Source: Paralichthys olivaceus
Lineage: Eukaryota; Chordata; Actinopteri; Pleuronectiformes; Paralichthyidae
Assembly: GCF_024713975.1 (NCBI RefSeq)
Contig: NC_091114.1
Coordinates: 4,498,001 to 4,562,000 of the forward strand
Length of the DNA: 64,000 nucleotides
Direction: 5' to 3'
Both the position numbers and the translations under genes were made by a program. This document shows positions 13,001 to 24,279 of this stretch, piece by piece; position 1 is the first letter of the stretch, and each line of letters opens with the position of its first letter. The notes beneath the pieces are model-generated. The model was not told the origin of the DNA. It worked only from the letters and a program-made list of their open reading frames with translations, and did not search any database.

Positions 13001-14672
13001 TATGACTACTTCTAATTAAATTAAGACTTTATTCTTCCTATGAATTTCTTAGAAATTACAACTTTATTCTCATAATATTAACTAAAATCTACAATTCTTT
13101 TCCTTCAACATGGCCTTAATACTTAATGAAAAATAATTATCAATATTTTATTCAATGGCAAATAAATCCCCCTAAATTCTACACACCTTTGATATAACAT
13201 TTATAAGGAAGACTAACTGATTGTGCTTTCACACCTGCACTGCAAGTCTACACATCTTCTACGACATTATTGAAGCTAGATGTGAGAATGCAAATGTCTA
13301 AATCAGTTGGACTGGACATCAAATGGATTATACTCTGCCAGCCCCCATGCACAAAGTGTGTGTACTGCCTAATTGAGCCTGTGTGTGTATAGAGCAGGTC
13401 ACTTAAGGTGAGAACACATCAGACACAAACTACCTTGGGGATTGTGCTTCACATGTGAAAGGGTAACTCCTTGATTCTGTTGACATTGTCCAGCGTTCGT
13501 ATGAGAAAAAGTCTTGAAGGTGTGTCCACCCAGCCAAATGAGGTGACGATGCCTTCACAATTAAGATCTTCTCTTGTTCAATGCTTTAGCCTCCCACACA
13601 AACAAAGCTTCATTCACTGACTCAATGTGATTCATGCAATTAATATCTACATGACTGCACCTCAACAAGCAACAAGGAATACGGCAGTAACAGGTTTCTG
13701 GCATAATTACACAAACGACAACCACAGTCTTCTCAATTTGCATTCCTCCAAATTAAAAAGGGTTTAGCATGATTGTTTTACACACTAGAAAAATGAAGCA
13801 TCATTTGACCATCACTTGAACATAATGACAATCACAGGATTACTACAAACAGCCAGAACCATGCTTACTTCATCAGATGCGGAGCGGAGGCATTGCACAG
13901 CGGCTTGTTTCTTCATTTCCTCAAGACTCAGGTCAGTCCCTCCCTTCTTCTTGCTCTTACCCCATTTCTTCCCAGTTCCCTTCTCCCAGCCCAAGAAGAT
14001 GTCGTTTTCCTGTCAGGCACAAACCAAGTCAGTCACAAAGGACAAACTAGTGATAAAAAGTAACATGGAAAAAGGCAAAGCATAATAAAATCACACATAT
14101 ACCGGTATATACTATGTATATAGATAAATAGATACATATCATACATTTCTATGGGCATTTTTAAGCATCATAACAAATAACACATAGATCAGGCAAATAA
14201 GATCATAGGAGTAGTCAGAGGTACATGAGTCATGAGATGAAAGAAAAGCCTCATTGTTAACCTCTCCTGTAAATTGATCTTCTTCTAACAAGGCTATAAT
14301 ATCCTCCACAACTTCCCCTCATGAATAAAACTCACTTCTCGTGCATTTGACAGTCCACTATACAAACAGTGACTGAACATTTTAAAAGCTTTCTGATTAC
14401 ACTTAAGATATCTCTTTAAGGTTGAGGGAGCCCACCTGGTCCTGCAGGTCGTAGTCGTAACTGTCGTGCAGGAGAAGGCTGAGGACATAGCGGGTGTAAA
14501 TCATGGCATCAATCCCGCACTTCTCAAGCTCCTGGCCAAGCCAGCTTTGCACAGGACCCAGTGACTGGAGAAGGGACATCTCTGAGGCAGGCAGGGGGCC
14601 CACGACGGGGTAGGGGCAGGAGAAGTTTTCAGGAGGAGCAGGACCGTCTGAATCGGTGCTCACTGGACGCAT
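7045..14672 (-). CDS. kiaa0232: KIAA0232 orthologue, conserved vertebrate protein of unknown function (3' end unresolved)
   Basis: Coding exons on the minus strand are 14672-14436, 14009-13869, 11090-11021, 10912-10828, 10708-7345 and 7126-7045. All have GT/AG borders and the phases join in frame, giving about 1,326 residues before the missing end; human KIAA0232 is about 1,395. Exon 1 carries the hallmark SLLQSLGPVQSWLGQEL and LLLHDSYDYDLQ. Exon 2 gives KKWGKSKKK and EEMKKQAAVQCLRSASDE. Exons 3-4 contain LVEELCSKLKDIQNKQ, which looks like a short coiled coil. The 82-bp exon at 7126-7045 contains WW and CSPLFP, which match the human C-terminal region. The start follows the human position. The family has no established biochemical role; the many serine-rich and acidic stretches suggest a mostly disordered protein. 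Synteny with S100P supports orthology. Confidence 0.93.
7345..10708 (-). CDS. kiaa0232: kiaa0232 giant exon (about 1,121 codons)
   Basis: Single 3,364-bp exon, about residues 179-1299. It starts after a CTGCAG acceptor, and its first base completes the Met codon split with the previous exon; it ends at a GTGAGG donor in phase 0. It opens with YYEAFPPLSEKPVCLQEIM, nearly identical to human. A serine-rich basic segment follows with repeated SSSS tracts and KxRH-type basic clusters. Many conserved acidic blocks come next, such as THFYEVDIYQSILD, GGVYGELKTL, PFSQVLHVECSFEPE and ISPRTHFRPISASELSPGG, and the exon closes with GKFLPRLKKSGMEKSAQT. No enzyme motif is obvious. The uninterrupted frame over 3.3 kb and the conservation to mammals show strong purifying selection. 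Confidence 0.95.
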
Positions 14673-17289
14673 GGGACCTCAGGTGTTGGCCATTCTCAAG
14701 TGGAGCAGCATTGTGATGGGTAATTATGGGTGGTCGGTGGAAAAGGGTACGGAGAGAGGATGAGGCAGAACCTATCTGGAAGAGGGGGCAGTCACTCCAG
14801 CAGGATGCACTGAAGGAACTCTACATGAGGAGACATGTAGTAGGTTTTTTTTTTCCTTTTTTTTTTTTTTTTTTATTGCTTTGAGCAAAAGGTTATTTTA
14901 CTCGTCAGGCATGGCTTATGCTGCTGATAGTTCTCAGCTGCTGAGAGAACACAAGATGTGTTTGCGTCTCAGACAGAGGGGTCCATTTTTTGGGCTACGT
15001 CTCACTTCACCGGCAACAACCTGAAACAGAGCAAACATGCAATTACAAAAAAAAATAAGCGTAAATGAGATAATTTACTGACACTCTACCAGTGGTTTGA
15101 GTTTAAATCATGGTGACTTTTCCTGAAAACCCTGCACACTCAAAAGAAAGGGACATCTCACATTCAAACCTCTGAGTTATTCACATCTATGTGTGTAATG
15201 TTTATTAAATGCAATCTAAAGTCCTGCTGGTCAAAAAACCCAATGCCAACCGCTAACATCTGGCTTTTGTCTGCAGCGGGAATGGATACAATCGGCATTC
15301 AGTCCTGGGTCAAATGACTCTGCGGTAGGCACAGGTTTTAATCTGCTCCGACTCTGATCGGTAGTGATGGAAACATAACAGCCGGGTGAGTGCACAAATT
15401 TGGCAAGACAATGAGGTGAGGGAGCACCGCAATTGTTGGTGCGTTCGCAATGTCAAATCTGATGCACTGCTGGGAAAAAAAGACAGAAAGGCAAACTCCT
15501 CTACAGGCAAAGGGAAAGGAGTCAATCATCTTTTTAGCGACTTGACCCACATTTTTTTTAAAGTGACCAGAGAAGCATCATGACCACATTTGTTTTGAAA
15601 TGTCTCAATGGACGTAAGGCTTTGTGCTACTTTAGAGAAAGGGAGACACACATTATTAATAATAATAATAATCCATATTACTACTTGATTTATTTATTGC
15701 AAAAATCACATCAGCTGTGAGTAATAAATCCACCTAAAATTACGGACATGCAGTTTAAAATTTGAAACTTTTGATAAAAAGGTTGAATTTTAAAGACGGT
15801 CTTTGTGGATTTGGTTTAAAAGACCGTAAAACTAAGGAGCATTTATTTTTCATTTGTTCACTCCAGGGTTATTAAAGTTAACTTAACCTAAGACTAAAAC
15901 TAGCAATGAAAAAATAATTTAGTTAACTGAAATAAAAATAAAAACGACAATTAGAAAAAAAACGAAAACTAAATAAAAACTATAATGAACAATGCAAAAC
16001 TAACTAAAACTAAACTGAATTTCAGATAAATTCAGCTTCGTTTCCTCCCTCAATTACTGGCTGTCCTGCAGGTGATAGTTAGAGAATGAAATTAAAGGAC
16101 TTGATAAACCATATTTGATGTCACACATTGTTTCATCCTTTTTCAGCTTCTACAAGTCGAAACTTTCTCTTAATACCTGGGAAAACTAAGACCATAACTT
16201 AGTAAAAACTAAACTGAAACTAGTCGATTCATCAAAATAAAAACTAAACTGAAACTACAAAATCCCTTGTTGAACTAACTAAAACTAAATTAAAAAAGCA
16301 AACTGAAAAACTAAATAAAAATTTATGAAAATTTCAAAACTATAATAACCTTGGTTCAGTCACCTTCGTTTTGGAAAGATATCTACAGCTGGTTGTACAT
16401 TGGAACTGACAGTCCTTCATTTCCTTCACTTGAGACCTTATGTTGTGATTTGGTGCTATACATGTGTTTCAAGTTTTGATTTTCAGTGCATATTATGTCT
16501 CAAGTAAAATATCACATGAGGTCAACATATAAATGGGTCAGATCAGTCACAAAAGTAATTTGAAAAGCTGTAAACACTCCCTACCTCGTTTTAAAAATCT
16601 AAAAGTCACTTATCACCAATTGAGTTTCTCCCCCTAACTAATAAGTCTTAACAAATTGTATTAAGTCATGTCCAAGTCTCTTGTCACAGTTATTTAAAGA
16701 GAGGACAGGATAAAACTTAATCAATCCAAATAGAAATTCTTGCGCCAGCTTCCTCTAAGATTACAGTACCCACAATATAGAATAGAAAAGAAAACAGTGA
16801 CAAAAAACAAGAATTAGGTCGAAAATATAAGTGAAATCATGTATATTAAATGAAAAACAAGAATGCATGTGTACACCGAGTAATGCGGAACTTTTGCCTA
16901 AAATAAACATAAAAAGAAGCAAGTAACACAAGAAACTAAAAACAAAAGTGGCATTGAGTAGAAATTATAAAGGCATAAGCAATATGGGATATCGAACAGG
17001 GTACTGAAATACTGCACTACAAGGAAAAAACTCTTGTACAGATACTGCATGTGAATTGCATTATTGCACACGAGTGGAAATGTTGCACATGAAGAAATAC
17101 AAACTGAATATTGCACTCCTATATTACATTTTCAAATGTTTATTGATGTGATTCTTGTGTCCTGTATTAATATACATGTGTGTGTGTGTGTTTATTGAAT
17201 ATTCCCTGGCCCCTACAGTGTTGTTGCATACAAGCTGATGTCTCCCCTCTCATAGTCCGTAATAAAACTCAGATGTCCCGGATTATTTA
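14673..17289. other. Upstream intron / 5' untranslated region of kiaa0232
   Basis: No coding signal. The stretch probably holds the intron(s) between the CpG-island promoter and the first coding exon of kiaa0232. It contains a hAT-type MITE (separate entry), a poly-T tract at about 14847-14874 and a short (AAT)n run near 15654-15672. Confidence 0.5.
15864..16353. mobile_element. hAT-type MITE, copy A (490 bp)
   Basis: Short non-coding element rich in AAACTAAAA words. Its ends form imperfect inverted repeats: the left end reads CAGGGTTATTAAAGTT and the right end, reverse-complemented, reads CAAGGTTATTATAGTT. It is flanked by an 8-bp duplication with one mismatch (GTTCACTC at 15856-15863, GTTCAGTC at 16354-16361). 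Eight-base target duplications are typical of the hAT superfamily. A second copy in the opposite orientation lies at 40725-41212. No transposase is encoded, so it would have been mobilised in trans. Confidence 0.75.
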
Positions 17290-18960
17290 GTTTCCATGAC
17301 AAAGCAAAGCGTGACATGCGGGCGCGTGTATGTGAGTGGACCGGCGTGGGAAACGCTGTCTGTCATGTGCGTGTGTTTCGCATGGCAGCGGTGGGACGAG
17401 GGAGGCGACGCGAAGAGCAAATGGAGGCTGTGCTCGCCCGATTGGCTGGATCGCTCGCCAGTCTCCGGTGGCACAGTATGGAGCGGCCCGCTCGAGACGT
17501 CAAAAGGGCAAAGATAAGAAGCTTTGCCGCATGCAGCCACGCGATCCCGGCAGTCAACGCCATTTTACCGAATCACAACGTGCCGGTTTAATACATTCAC
17601 ACTCGTGTTAACAGCTGATATGCCTGCTAGCTCCATCGATGATCGCTAAACATGGCTGACCGGTGACAACTACAGCCCAGCTGTTTCTGTGTGGATCTTA
17701 AGCCCCTGGCTGCACCGTCCACATTCCACCTTTACCCCACAATGCAGTGTTCACATCTCTTCAACGATATAGCACATTTAGTGCGGAGTTAACCAACGAC
17801 TGCGCTACTTTGCTACTAGTGTGTATCTCTGTGCAGATCCTGACAGTCCGCTTGTCTCAACGCTACATCGCAGGGCTACACGCGATATTTGAGATTAATG
17901 GCTGATGTCACTGTTATGTTCAATTACTACAGAATCGGTGCAAAGGGGTGAAGTGTCAAGCAAACGCTGCGCTGACTTTTCGGTGTCAACTTCGGGTTAG
18001 CAAGCGTCACTTAGCAGTCAAACGGCAAGGTTAGCTTCACCACCGACCTTTAGCTAGTATTAGCTAAGTTAGCCAAGTTAGCTGCCGGGAACTCCTCGTC
18101 CTTTTTTCCCCCAAATGGCAGTTTCAGAATCGAAGTGATCCCTTGACATGCATCTCACACACGCGAGGTTCTTATTCTGGGGTTAAGTGGTTCAATCGAG
18201 CTGTCCCCTCGAAACCAATGAGGCTAACGCTAGTTTCCGAGTCAGGCAGGTGAGCGGACTTGTATACGGTGACATTAAAGCCCCGACGGTTCTCCGTTAA
18301 GGAGTTAGCCAAGGAGCAAACCCGCTACCGTTAGGCCAAGTGTGTCGTTCCAACCGACGATCGGCTGAGAAAGCGGATTCCGTGTCAGGCTAACGTTCGC
18401 TATCGCCGTCCTCTTGTTGTTGTGACCGAAGGGGAGGAGGAGCGGCTGCCCCGGTGGACTACCACAGGACTGTCAGACGCTTTCCCTTCAAAAATGTGCG
18501 CCATATCGTCACACGGCGAAACGGCGAACTCACTAGACACGGGGACAAGACGCCACAGCGACAAACAAGATGGGATCACCGGGCTCAGACGTTCACGTAC
18601 CTGCCGCGGGCTGAAGTAGAGAGGCGCGGGGGGAAAGGGGAGCGGCTATTTCTCTCCCGCTGCCGTTCCGAGCTCAGGCTCTGGAATCCGCTGCGGTAGC
18701 ATCGCGTATCATGGACGCCGACAGAAATGGCGCTGTCTTCACATCCAAGCGCTTCTTCAACAACGTCAGGAAAACCGGCGACATTCGGGCTCCGACCGCA
18801 GTGGGGTCGTCCCTCGATGACACATGCCACCTCGAGCCGCAATGTCCGCCACCGGAGGCCAGTTTCACTCCGTGCAAGGGCCACTGAATGCGCCGCCCTC
18901 CGCGTTCGTATCCAGGCAACAAGGCGAACCTCCGCCGTCCTGCTCGCGTAGGATTGATTC
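17290..18960 (-). promoter_or_regulatory. CpG island(s), probable promoter and 5' UTR exon of kiaa0232
   Basis: Two CpG-rich blocks, about 17300-17580 and 18280-18950, lie upstream of the first coding exon of kiaa0232 and are the only CpG islands in that direction. The human gene also has non-coding 5' exons, so transcription probably starts here and splices across the MITE-bearing interval. The island could also drive a divergent plus-strand transcript; see the short frame at 18711-18887. Exact start sites cannot be read from the sequence. Confidence 0.6.
18711..18887 (+). CDS. 58-codon open frame in the CpG island, doubtful
   Basis: An ATG-to-TGA frame reading plus from the island edge, beginning MDADRNGAVFTSKRFFNN. 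Many codons end in C or G, which is expected in any CpG island and so is weak evidence. I recognise no homologue. It may be a chance frame, an upstream ORF of a divergent transcript, or a small unannotated protein. Confidence 0.15.
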   Translation: MDADRNGAVFTSKRFFNNVRKTGDIRAPTAVGSSLDDTCHLEPQCPPPEASFTPCKGH

Positions 18961-19029
18961 CTCCGCCAGAGGATTGCATCAGAAGCCCAAATAGTGCCCC
19001 CAGCTTGATGTGACATGTTAAAGTCACGA

Positions 19030-19440
19030 TAAAGTCATCACACGGAGTTTAATCAATGAGGGTTTGAGGACATTATAAAAAGAAAGACTAACACAACATA
19101 TGTGTATGCATAATATGATGTAATGCATTGAGCGGGTTAAACTCATCACGTGGAATCTAATTAATTAGGGTTTGGGGTTATTGTAAAAAGAAAAAGCTAA
19201 CTAACTAAACCAAATATGTATGTAGGCATAGTATAATATAATGCATGCTGAATACAACAATACAACTTTCTGAACTAAGTGATATTGCATTTTTTACATT
19301 GTTGCATTTTTCATAATGCCCAATGAACACTTAATATAAATATATTTATATATACGACAATGAGCGAGTTAAACTCATCATCAGATCATATTGAATCTTG
19401 GGTTTGAGGAAATTATAAAAAGAAGCACGTAACAAAAGAA
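19030..19440. repeat. Decayed tandem repeat, three diverged copies
   Basis: Three related blocks start near 19030, 19138 and 19369. Each has a TAAACTCATCAC-like start, then GGGTTTGAGG or a variant, then ATTATAAAAAGAAA. The later blocks also share TATGTAATGCATG-type words. Spacing is irregular, about 108 and then 231 bp, and divergence is high, so this is an old local duplication. Confidence 0.55.
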
Positions 19441-19647
19441 AACTGTATCGGTTTGTATTATGCAAAGTGCAATATCACTCACTTCAGAAACCTTTTGAGC
19501 ACTCTATTGTGTTGTAGATTTGATTTTAAAGATAACGATTTTCATAAAATTGCTTCTATATATATATATAATATATACTATATTCAACAACCCATTCCAA
19601 ATGGAATGGCTTCGGGACAAGTGTCTGATTCCCTCGAGCGCCCCACT

Positions 19648-19767
19648 CATTGTCCCTGTAGAACATCTGTGGATAGACGTGGAGATGGCAGTTCACGGAA
19701 ACTCTCCATCCAGTATTTCTGTGTTTGAGAAGATGTACCAGGAGGAATGTGATAAACTGCCCAAATC
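19648..19767 (+). pseudogene. Tc1/mariner transposase C-terminal relic
   Basis: The plus-strand frame contains PVEHLWIDVEMAVHGNSPSS and then FEKMYQEECDKLPKS. This corresponds to the last part of Tc1-like transposases, where the motif N-P-x-E-H-x-W-x-D-x-K is followed by a W-x-x-I/L-P segment. Only about 40 codons survive. The N-terminal DNA-binding domain and the first catalytic Asp residues are absent, and the sequence runs directly into a SINE fragment at about 19800-19870. It is a dead fragment. Confidence 0.75.
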
Positions 19768-20222
19768 AATCCCCAGTCTTCCTGTCTGCATGTGTGTTGT
19801 ACAGAGAGCCTATCTGCATGCCAAAATGTCCCTGGGCAAGATACTGAACCCCAAACTGCCCAATAGAACAAGCTGCTGAAAATAATGTGGAGCTCTGCTG
19901 ATGAAGGCTGAAGTAAAAGGAAGAGAGATGGCAATTATTAAAAGAATAACTAGCACATTTGTCCAATACAAAATTCAACAACAAATTCTATTTTAATCAA
20001 TGATGATACACTGCACCACAGCCTTACTTGACTTTTCACCACAATAGTGAAACAAAAAGCAAACACATGAAGAGTTTTGTAATCGAACCCTTACATGGAG
20101 GCCAGACGGATGCAAACTAGCTGTAAACAAGCAATTAAAAAAGATCCATTTTAACGAGTGAGGTAGTCCAGCACTGAACATTGAACTTTCGTATTGTTGG
20201 TGAGAAAGGGACAAAGGGTGGA

Positions 20223-20462
20223 TGGCTGGCTGTGTGGCTGAGTGGCAAAGCAGCCATCCTCCAACCAGAAGGTCAGGGTTCAATTCCCAGTCCCTCCATC
20301 TGCATGCCAAAATGTCCTTGGGCAAGATGCTGAACCCCAAACTGCCCCATAGAACAACAATAAAAAAATGCTACTCTACATGCACTGTATGGGTGAATGG
20401 CAAACTGTACTGTAAAGCACCTTGAGTGCTCTTCAAGACTAGAAAAGCACTATATAAATACT
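20223..20462 (+). mobile_element. tRNA-derived SINE (array unit 1)
   Basis: The head resembles a tRNA, with an A-box-like GTGGCTGAGTGGC and a B-box-like GGTTCAATTCC. A body with GGGCAAGATGCTGAACCCC follows, and the tail is AAAGCACTATATAAATAC. This is a common teleost SINE type. Equivalent copies in the array lie at about 21484-21742 and 22777-23016. Confidence 0.8.
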
Positions 20463-21483
20463 TTTTCTTTTGCATTAGTTTGGGCATTTGTGTGTTTTTC
20501 AATTTGCAGCTTTTGAAGTATTTGCTTTGACCGCCTGTAATTACATCTCTGTTAATCACATTCACATTATTGCCCCAGCTTTGTTTTCTCATACGTAAAA
20601 TGGCTTATTTGCAGAAGATTCATGAAATATATCGTTTTTCCTCACACACTCAACCATGACTTGTGAAAGCCAGGAGCTTCAGTGAAAGATGAGTGGAAAG
20701 AAAGGAGGATGAAGGAGAATGAGATCAGGGGTGGGTGTGGCTCCTGAAAAAGTAAAACTTCTTTACAGTGAAGATAAAGTATATCTTGACTAAAATTACT
20801 GCCTCAGGGTTGTACACCTCCATCAACCTGTCAAGTTGCAGGAAATATGGTCACAACACACACTGTATTGACCTTTAACCTCTGACCACACAATCCTTTA
20901 CAGTTTATCTTTGCATCCAAGACGTTTGTATGAAGGTTGAAGGAATTTCCTCAAGGTCTTCCTGAGATATAATGTTCACAAGAGACAGACAAACCCAGAA
21001 CATAATGCATGCAGCCTCAACTGTAGCCAGGGCTCAGACATGGATGCTGTAACAATACAGCCTAAAACATACAGAGGCATATTCATGAGCATACATTTAG
21101 TTTAAATCCTGGTTGGGTAAAACAGTAAAAGTATCTTGCAGCTGCTGAAAATAATGTGGAGCTCTGCTGATGAAGGCTGAAGTAAAAGGAAGAGAGATGG
21201 CAATTATTAAAAGAATAACTAGCACATTTGTCCAATACAAAATTCAACAACAAATTCTATTTTAATCAATGATGATACACTGCACCACAGCCTTACTTGA
21301 CTTTTCACCGCAATAGTGAAACAAGAAGCGAACACATGAAGAGTTTTGTAATCGAACCCTTACATGGAGGCCAGACGGATGCAAACTAGCTGTAAACAAG
21401 CAATTAAAAAAGATCCATTTTAACGAGTGAGGTAGTCCAGCACTGAACATTGAACTTTCGTGTTATTGTTAAGAAAGGGACAA

Positions 21484-21742
21484 AGGCTGGCTGTGTGGCT
21501 GAGTGGCAGAGCAGTCGTCCTCCAACCAGAAGGTCGGAGGCTCGATTCCCAGCCCTTCCATCTGCATGCTAAAGTGTCCTCAGGCAAGATGCTGAACCCC
21601 AAACTGCCCCATAGAACAACAATAAAAAAATGCTACTCTACATGCACTGTATGTATGAATGTATGGGTTAATGGCAAACTGTACTGGAAAGCACCTTGAG
21701 TGGTCTCCAAGACTAGAAAAGCACTATATAAATACTTTTTCT
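21484..21742 (+). mobile_element. tRNA-derived SINE (array unit 2, diverged version)
   Basis: Same family as in units 1 and 3. It reads GAGTGGCAGAGCAGTCGTCC in the head, has a different B-box region, and carries a small insertion around 21650-21670. It is the main region where unit 2 departs from its neighbours. Confidence 0.8.
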
Positions 21743-22776
21743 TTTGCATTAGTTTGGGCATTTGTGTGTTTTTCAATTTGCAGTTTTTGAAGTATTTGCT
21801 TTGACCGCCTGTAATTACATCTTGCATTATTGCATTATGTAACAATTACATTATTGCCCCAGCTTTGTTTTCTCGTACGTAAAATGGCTTATTTGCAGAA
21901 GATTCATGAAATATATCGTTTTTCCTCACACACTCAACCATGACTTGTGAAAGGCCAGGAGCTTCAGTGAAAGATGAGTGGAAAGAAAGGAGGATGAAGG
22001 AGAATGAGATCAGGGGTGGGTGTGGCTCCTGAAAAAGTAAAACTTCTTTACAGTGAAGATAAAGTATATCTTGACTAAAATTACTGCCTCAGGGTTGTAC
22101 ACCTCCATCAACCTGTCAAGTTGCAGGAAATATGGTCACAACACACACTGTATTGACCTTTAACCTCTGACCACACAATCCTTTACAGTTTATCTTTGCA
22201 TCCAAGACGTTTGTATGAAGGTTAAAGGAATTTCCTCAAGGTCTTCCTGAGATATAATGTTCACAAGAGACAGACAAACCCAGAACATAATGCATGCAGC
22301 CTCAACTGTAGCCAGGGCTCAGACATGGATACTGTAACAATACAGCCTAAAACATACAGAGGCATATTCATGAGCATACATTTAGTTTAAATCCTGGTTG
22401 GGTAAAACAGTAAAAGTATCTTGCAGCTGCTGAAAATAATGTGGAGCTCTGCTGATGAAGGCTGAAGTAAAAGGAAGAGAGATGGCAATTATTAAAAGAA
22501 TAACTAGCACATTTGTCCAATACAAAATTCAACAACAAATTCTATTTTAATCAATGATGATACACTGCACCACAGCCTTACTTGACTTTTCACCGCAATA
22601 GTGAAACAAGGAGCGAACACATGAATAGTTTTGTAATCGAACCCTTACATGGAGGCCAGACGGATGTAAACTAGCTGTAAACAAGCAATTAAAAAAGATC
22701 CATTTTAACGAGTGAGGTAGTCCAGCACTGAACATTGAACTTTCGTATTGTTGGTGAGAAAGGGACAAAAGGTGGA

Positions 22777-23016
22777 TGGCTGGCTGTGTGGCTGAGTGGC
22801 AAAGCAGCCATCCTCCAACCAGAAGGTCAGGGTTCAATTCCCAGTCCCTCCATCTGCATGCCAAAATGTCCTTGGGCAAGATGCTGAACCCCAAACTGCC
22901 CCATAGAACAACAATAAAAAAATGCTACTCTACATGCACTGTATGGGTGAATGGCAAACTGTACTGTAAAGCACCTTGAGTGCTCTTCAAGACTAGAAAA
23001 GCACTATATAAATACT
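22777..23016 (+). mobile_element. tRNA-derived SINE (array unit 3)
   Basis: Almost identical to the SINE in unit 1, including the AAAGCAGCCATCC head variant. Confidence 0.8.
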
Positions 23017-24046
23017 TTTTCTTTTGCATTAGTTTGGGCATTTGTGTGTTTTTCAATTTGCAGCTTTTGAAGTATTTGCTTTGACCGCCTGTAATTACAT
23101 CTCTGTTAATCACATTCACATTATTGCCCCAGCTTTGTTTTCTCATACGTAAAATGGCTTATTTGCAGAAGATTCATGAAATATATCGTTTTTCCTCACA
23201 CACTCAACCATGACTTGTGAAAGCCAGGAGCTTCAGTGAAAGATGAGTGGAAAGAAAGGAGGATGAAGGAGAATGAGATCAGGGGTGGGTGTGGCTCCTG
23301 AAAAAGTAAAACTTCTTTACAGTGAAGATAAAGTATATCTTGACTAAAATTACTGCCTCAGGGTTGTACACCTCCATCAACCTGTCAAGTTGCAGGAAAT
23401 ATGGTCACAACACACACTGTATTGACCTTTAACCTCTGACCACACAATCCTTTACAGTTTATCTTTGCATCCAAGACGTTTGTATGAAGGTTAAAGGAAT
23501 TTCCTCAAGGTCTTCCTGAGATATAATGTTCACAAGAGACAGACAAACCCAGAACATAATGCATGCAGCCTCAACTGTAGCCAGGGCTCAGACATGGATA
23601 CTGTAACAATACAGCCTAAAACATACAGAGGCATATTCATGAGCATACATTTAGTTTAAATCCTGGTTGGGTAAAACAGTAAAAGTATCTTGCAGCTGCT
23701 GAAAATAATGTGGAGCTCTGCTGATGAAGGCTGAAGTAAAAGGAAGAGAGATGGCAATTATTAAAAGAATAACTAGCACATTTGTCCAATACAAAATTCA
23801 ACAACAAATTCTATTTTAATCAATGATGATACACTGCACCACAGCCTTACTTGACTTTTCACCGCAATAGTGAAACAAGGAGCGAACACATGAATAGTTT
23901 TGTAATCGAACCCTTACATGGAGGCCAGACGGATGTAAACTAGCTGTAAACAAGCAATTAAAAAAGATCCATTTTAACGAGTGAGGTAGTCCAGCACTGA
24001 ACATTGAACTCTCGTATTGTCGTTGAGAAAGGGACAAAAGGTGGAT

Positions 24047-24272
24047 GGCTGGCTGTGTGGCTGAGTGGTAGAGCCATCGTCCTCCAACCAGAAGGCCAGA
24101 GGGTCAAATCCCAGTCCCTCCATCTGCATGCCAAAATGTCCCTGGGCAAGATGCTGAACCCCCAACTGCCCCATAGCACATAGAAGCTACAGAATGGGTG
24201 AATGAAAAACTGTAGTGTAAAGCCCTTGGAGTGGTCATCCAGACTAGAAAAACAATATATAAATAGAACCAT
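24047..24272 (+). mobile_element. tRNA-derived SINE at the right end of the array
   Basis: The head GGCTGAGTGGTAGAGCCATCG and the body match the array SINEs, but from about 24180 onward it follows a different SINE variant (CACATAGAAGCTACAG, then a ...ATATATAAATAGAACCATTTACC-type tail). The array therefore ends inside a SINE. Confidence 0.8.
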
Positions 24273-24279
24273 TTACCTT

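Larger units (their letters stand above)
19872..24180. repeat. Tandem array of a ~1.27 kb unit, about 3.3 copies
   Basis: Units begin at 19872, 21141, 22426 and 23695, each with GCTGCTGAAAATAATGTGG. Unit lengths are 1,269, 1,285 and 1,269 bp, and the fourth unit is cut off within its SINE at about 24180. Each unit holds about 350 bp of unique sequence, a tRNA-derived SINE and about 680 bp of further old repeat sequence. Units are very similar by eye. Unit 2 differs most, in the SINE and just after it. No protein-coding potential was seen. Confidence 0.93.

Noticed and set aside
18585-19027. Minus-strand frames of 117 and 143 codons over the kiaa0232 promoter island
   Set aside because: Same reason: CpG-island composition, no family resemblance, no splice logic.
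20240-20300. Possible tRNA gene in the array
   Set aside because: A- and B-box-like words are present, but the full cloverleaf is not and a SINE body follows, so it is a SINE head.
20223-24174. Repeated short frames in the tandem array (for example MAGCVAEWQSSHPPTRRSG)
   Set aside because: They are translations of SINE and flanking repeat sequence repeated with the unit.
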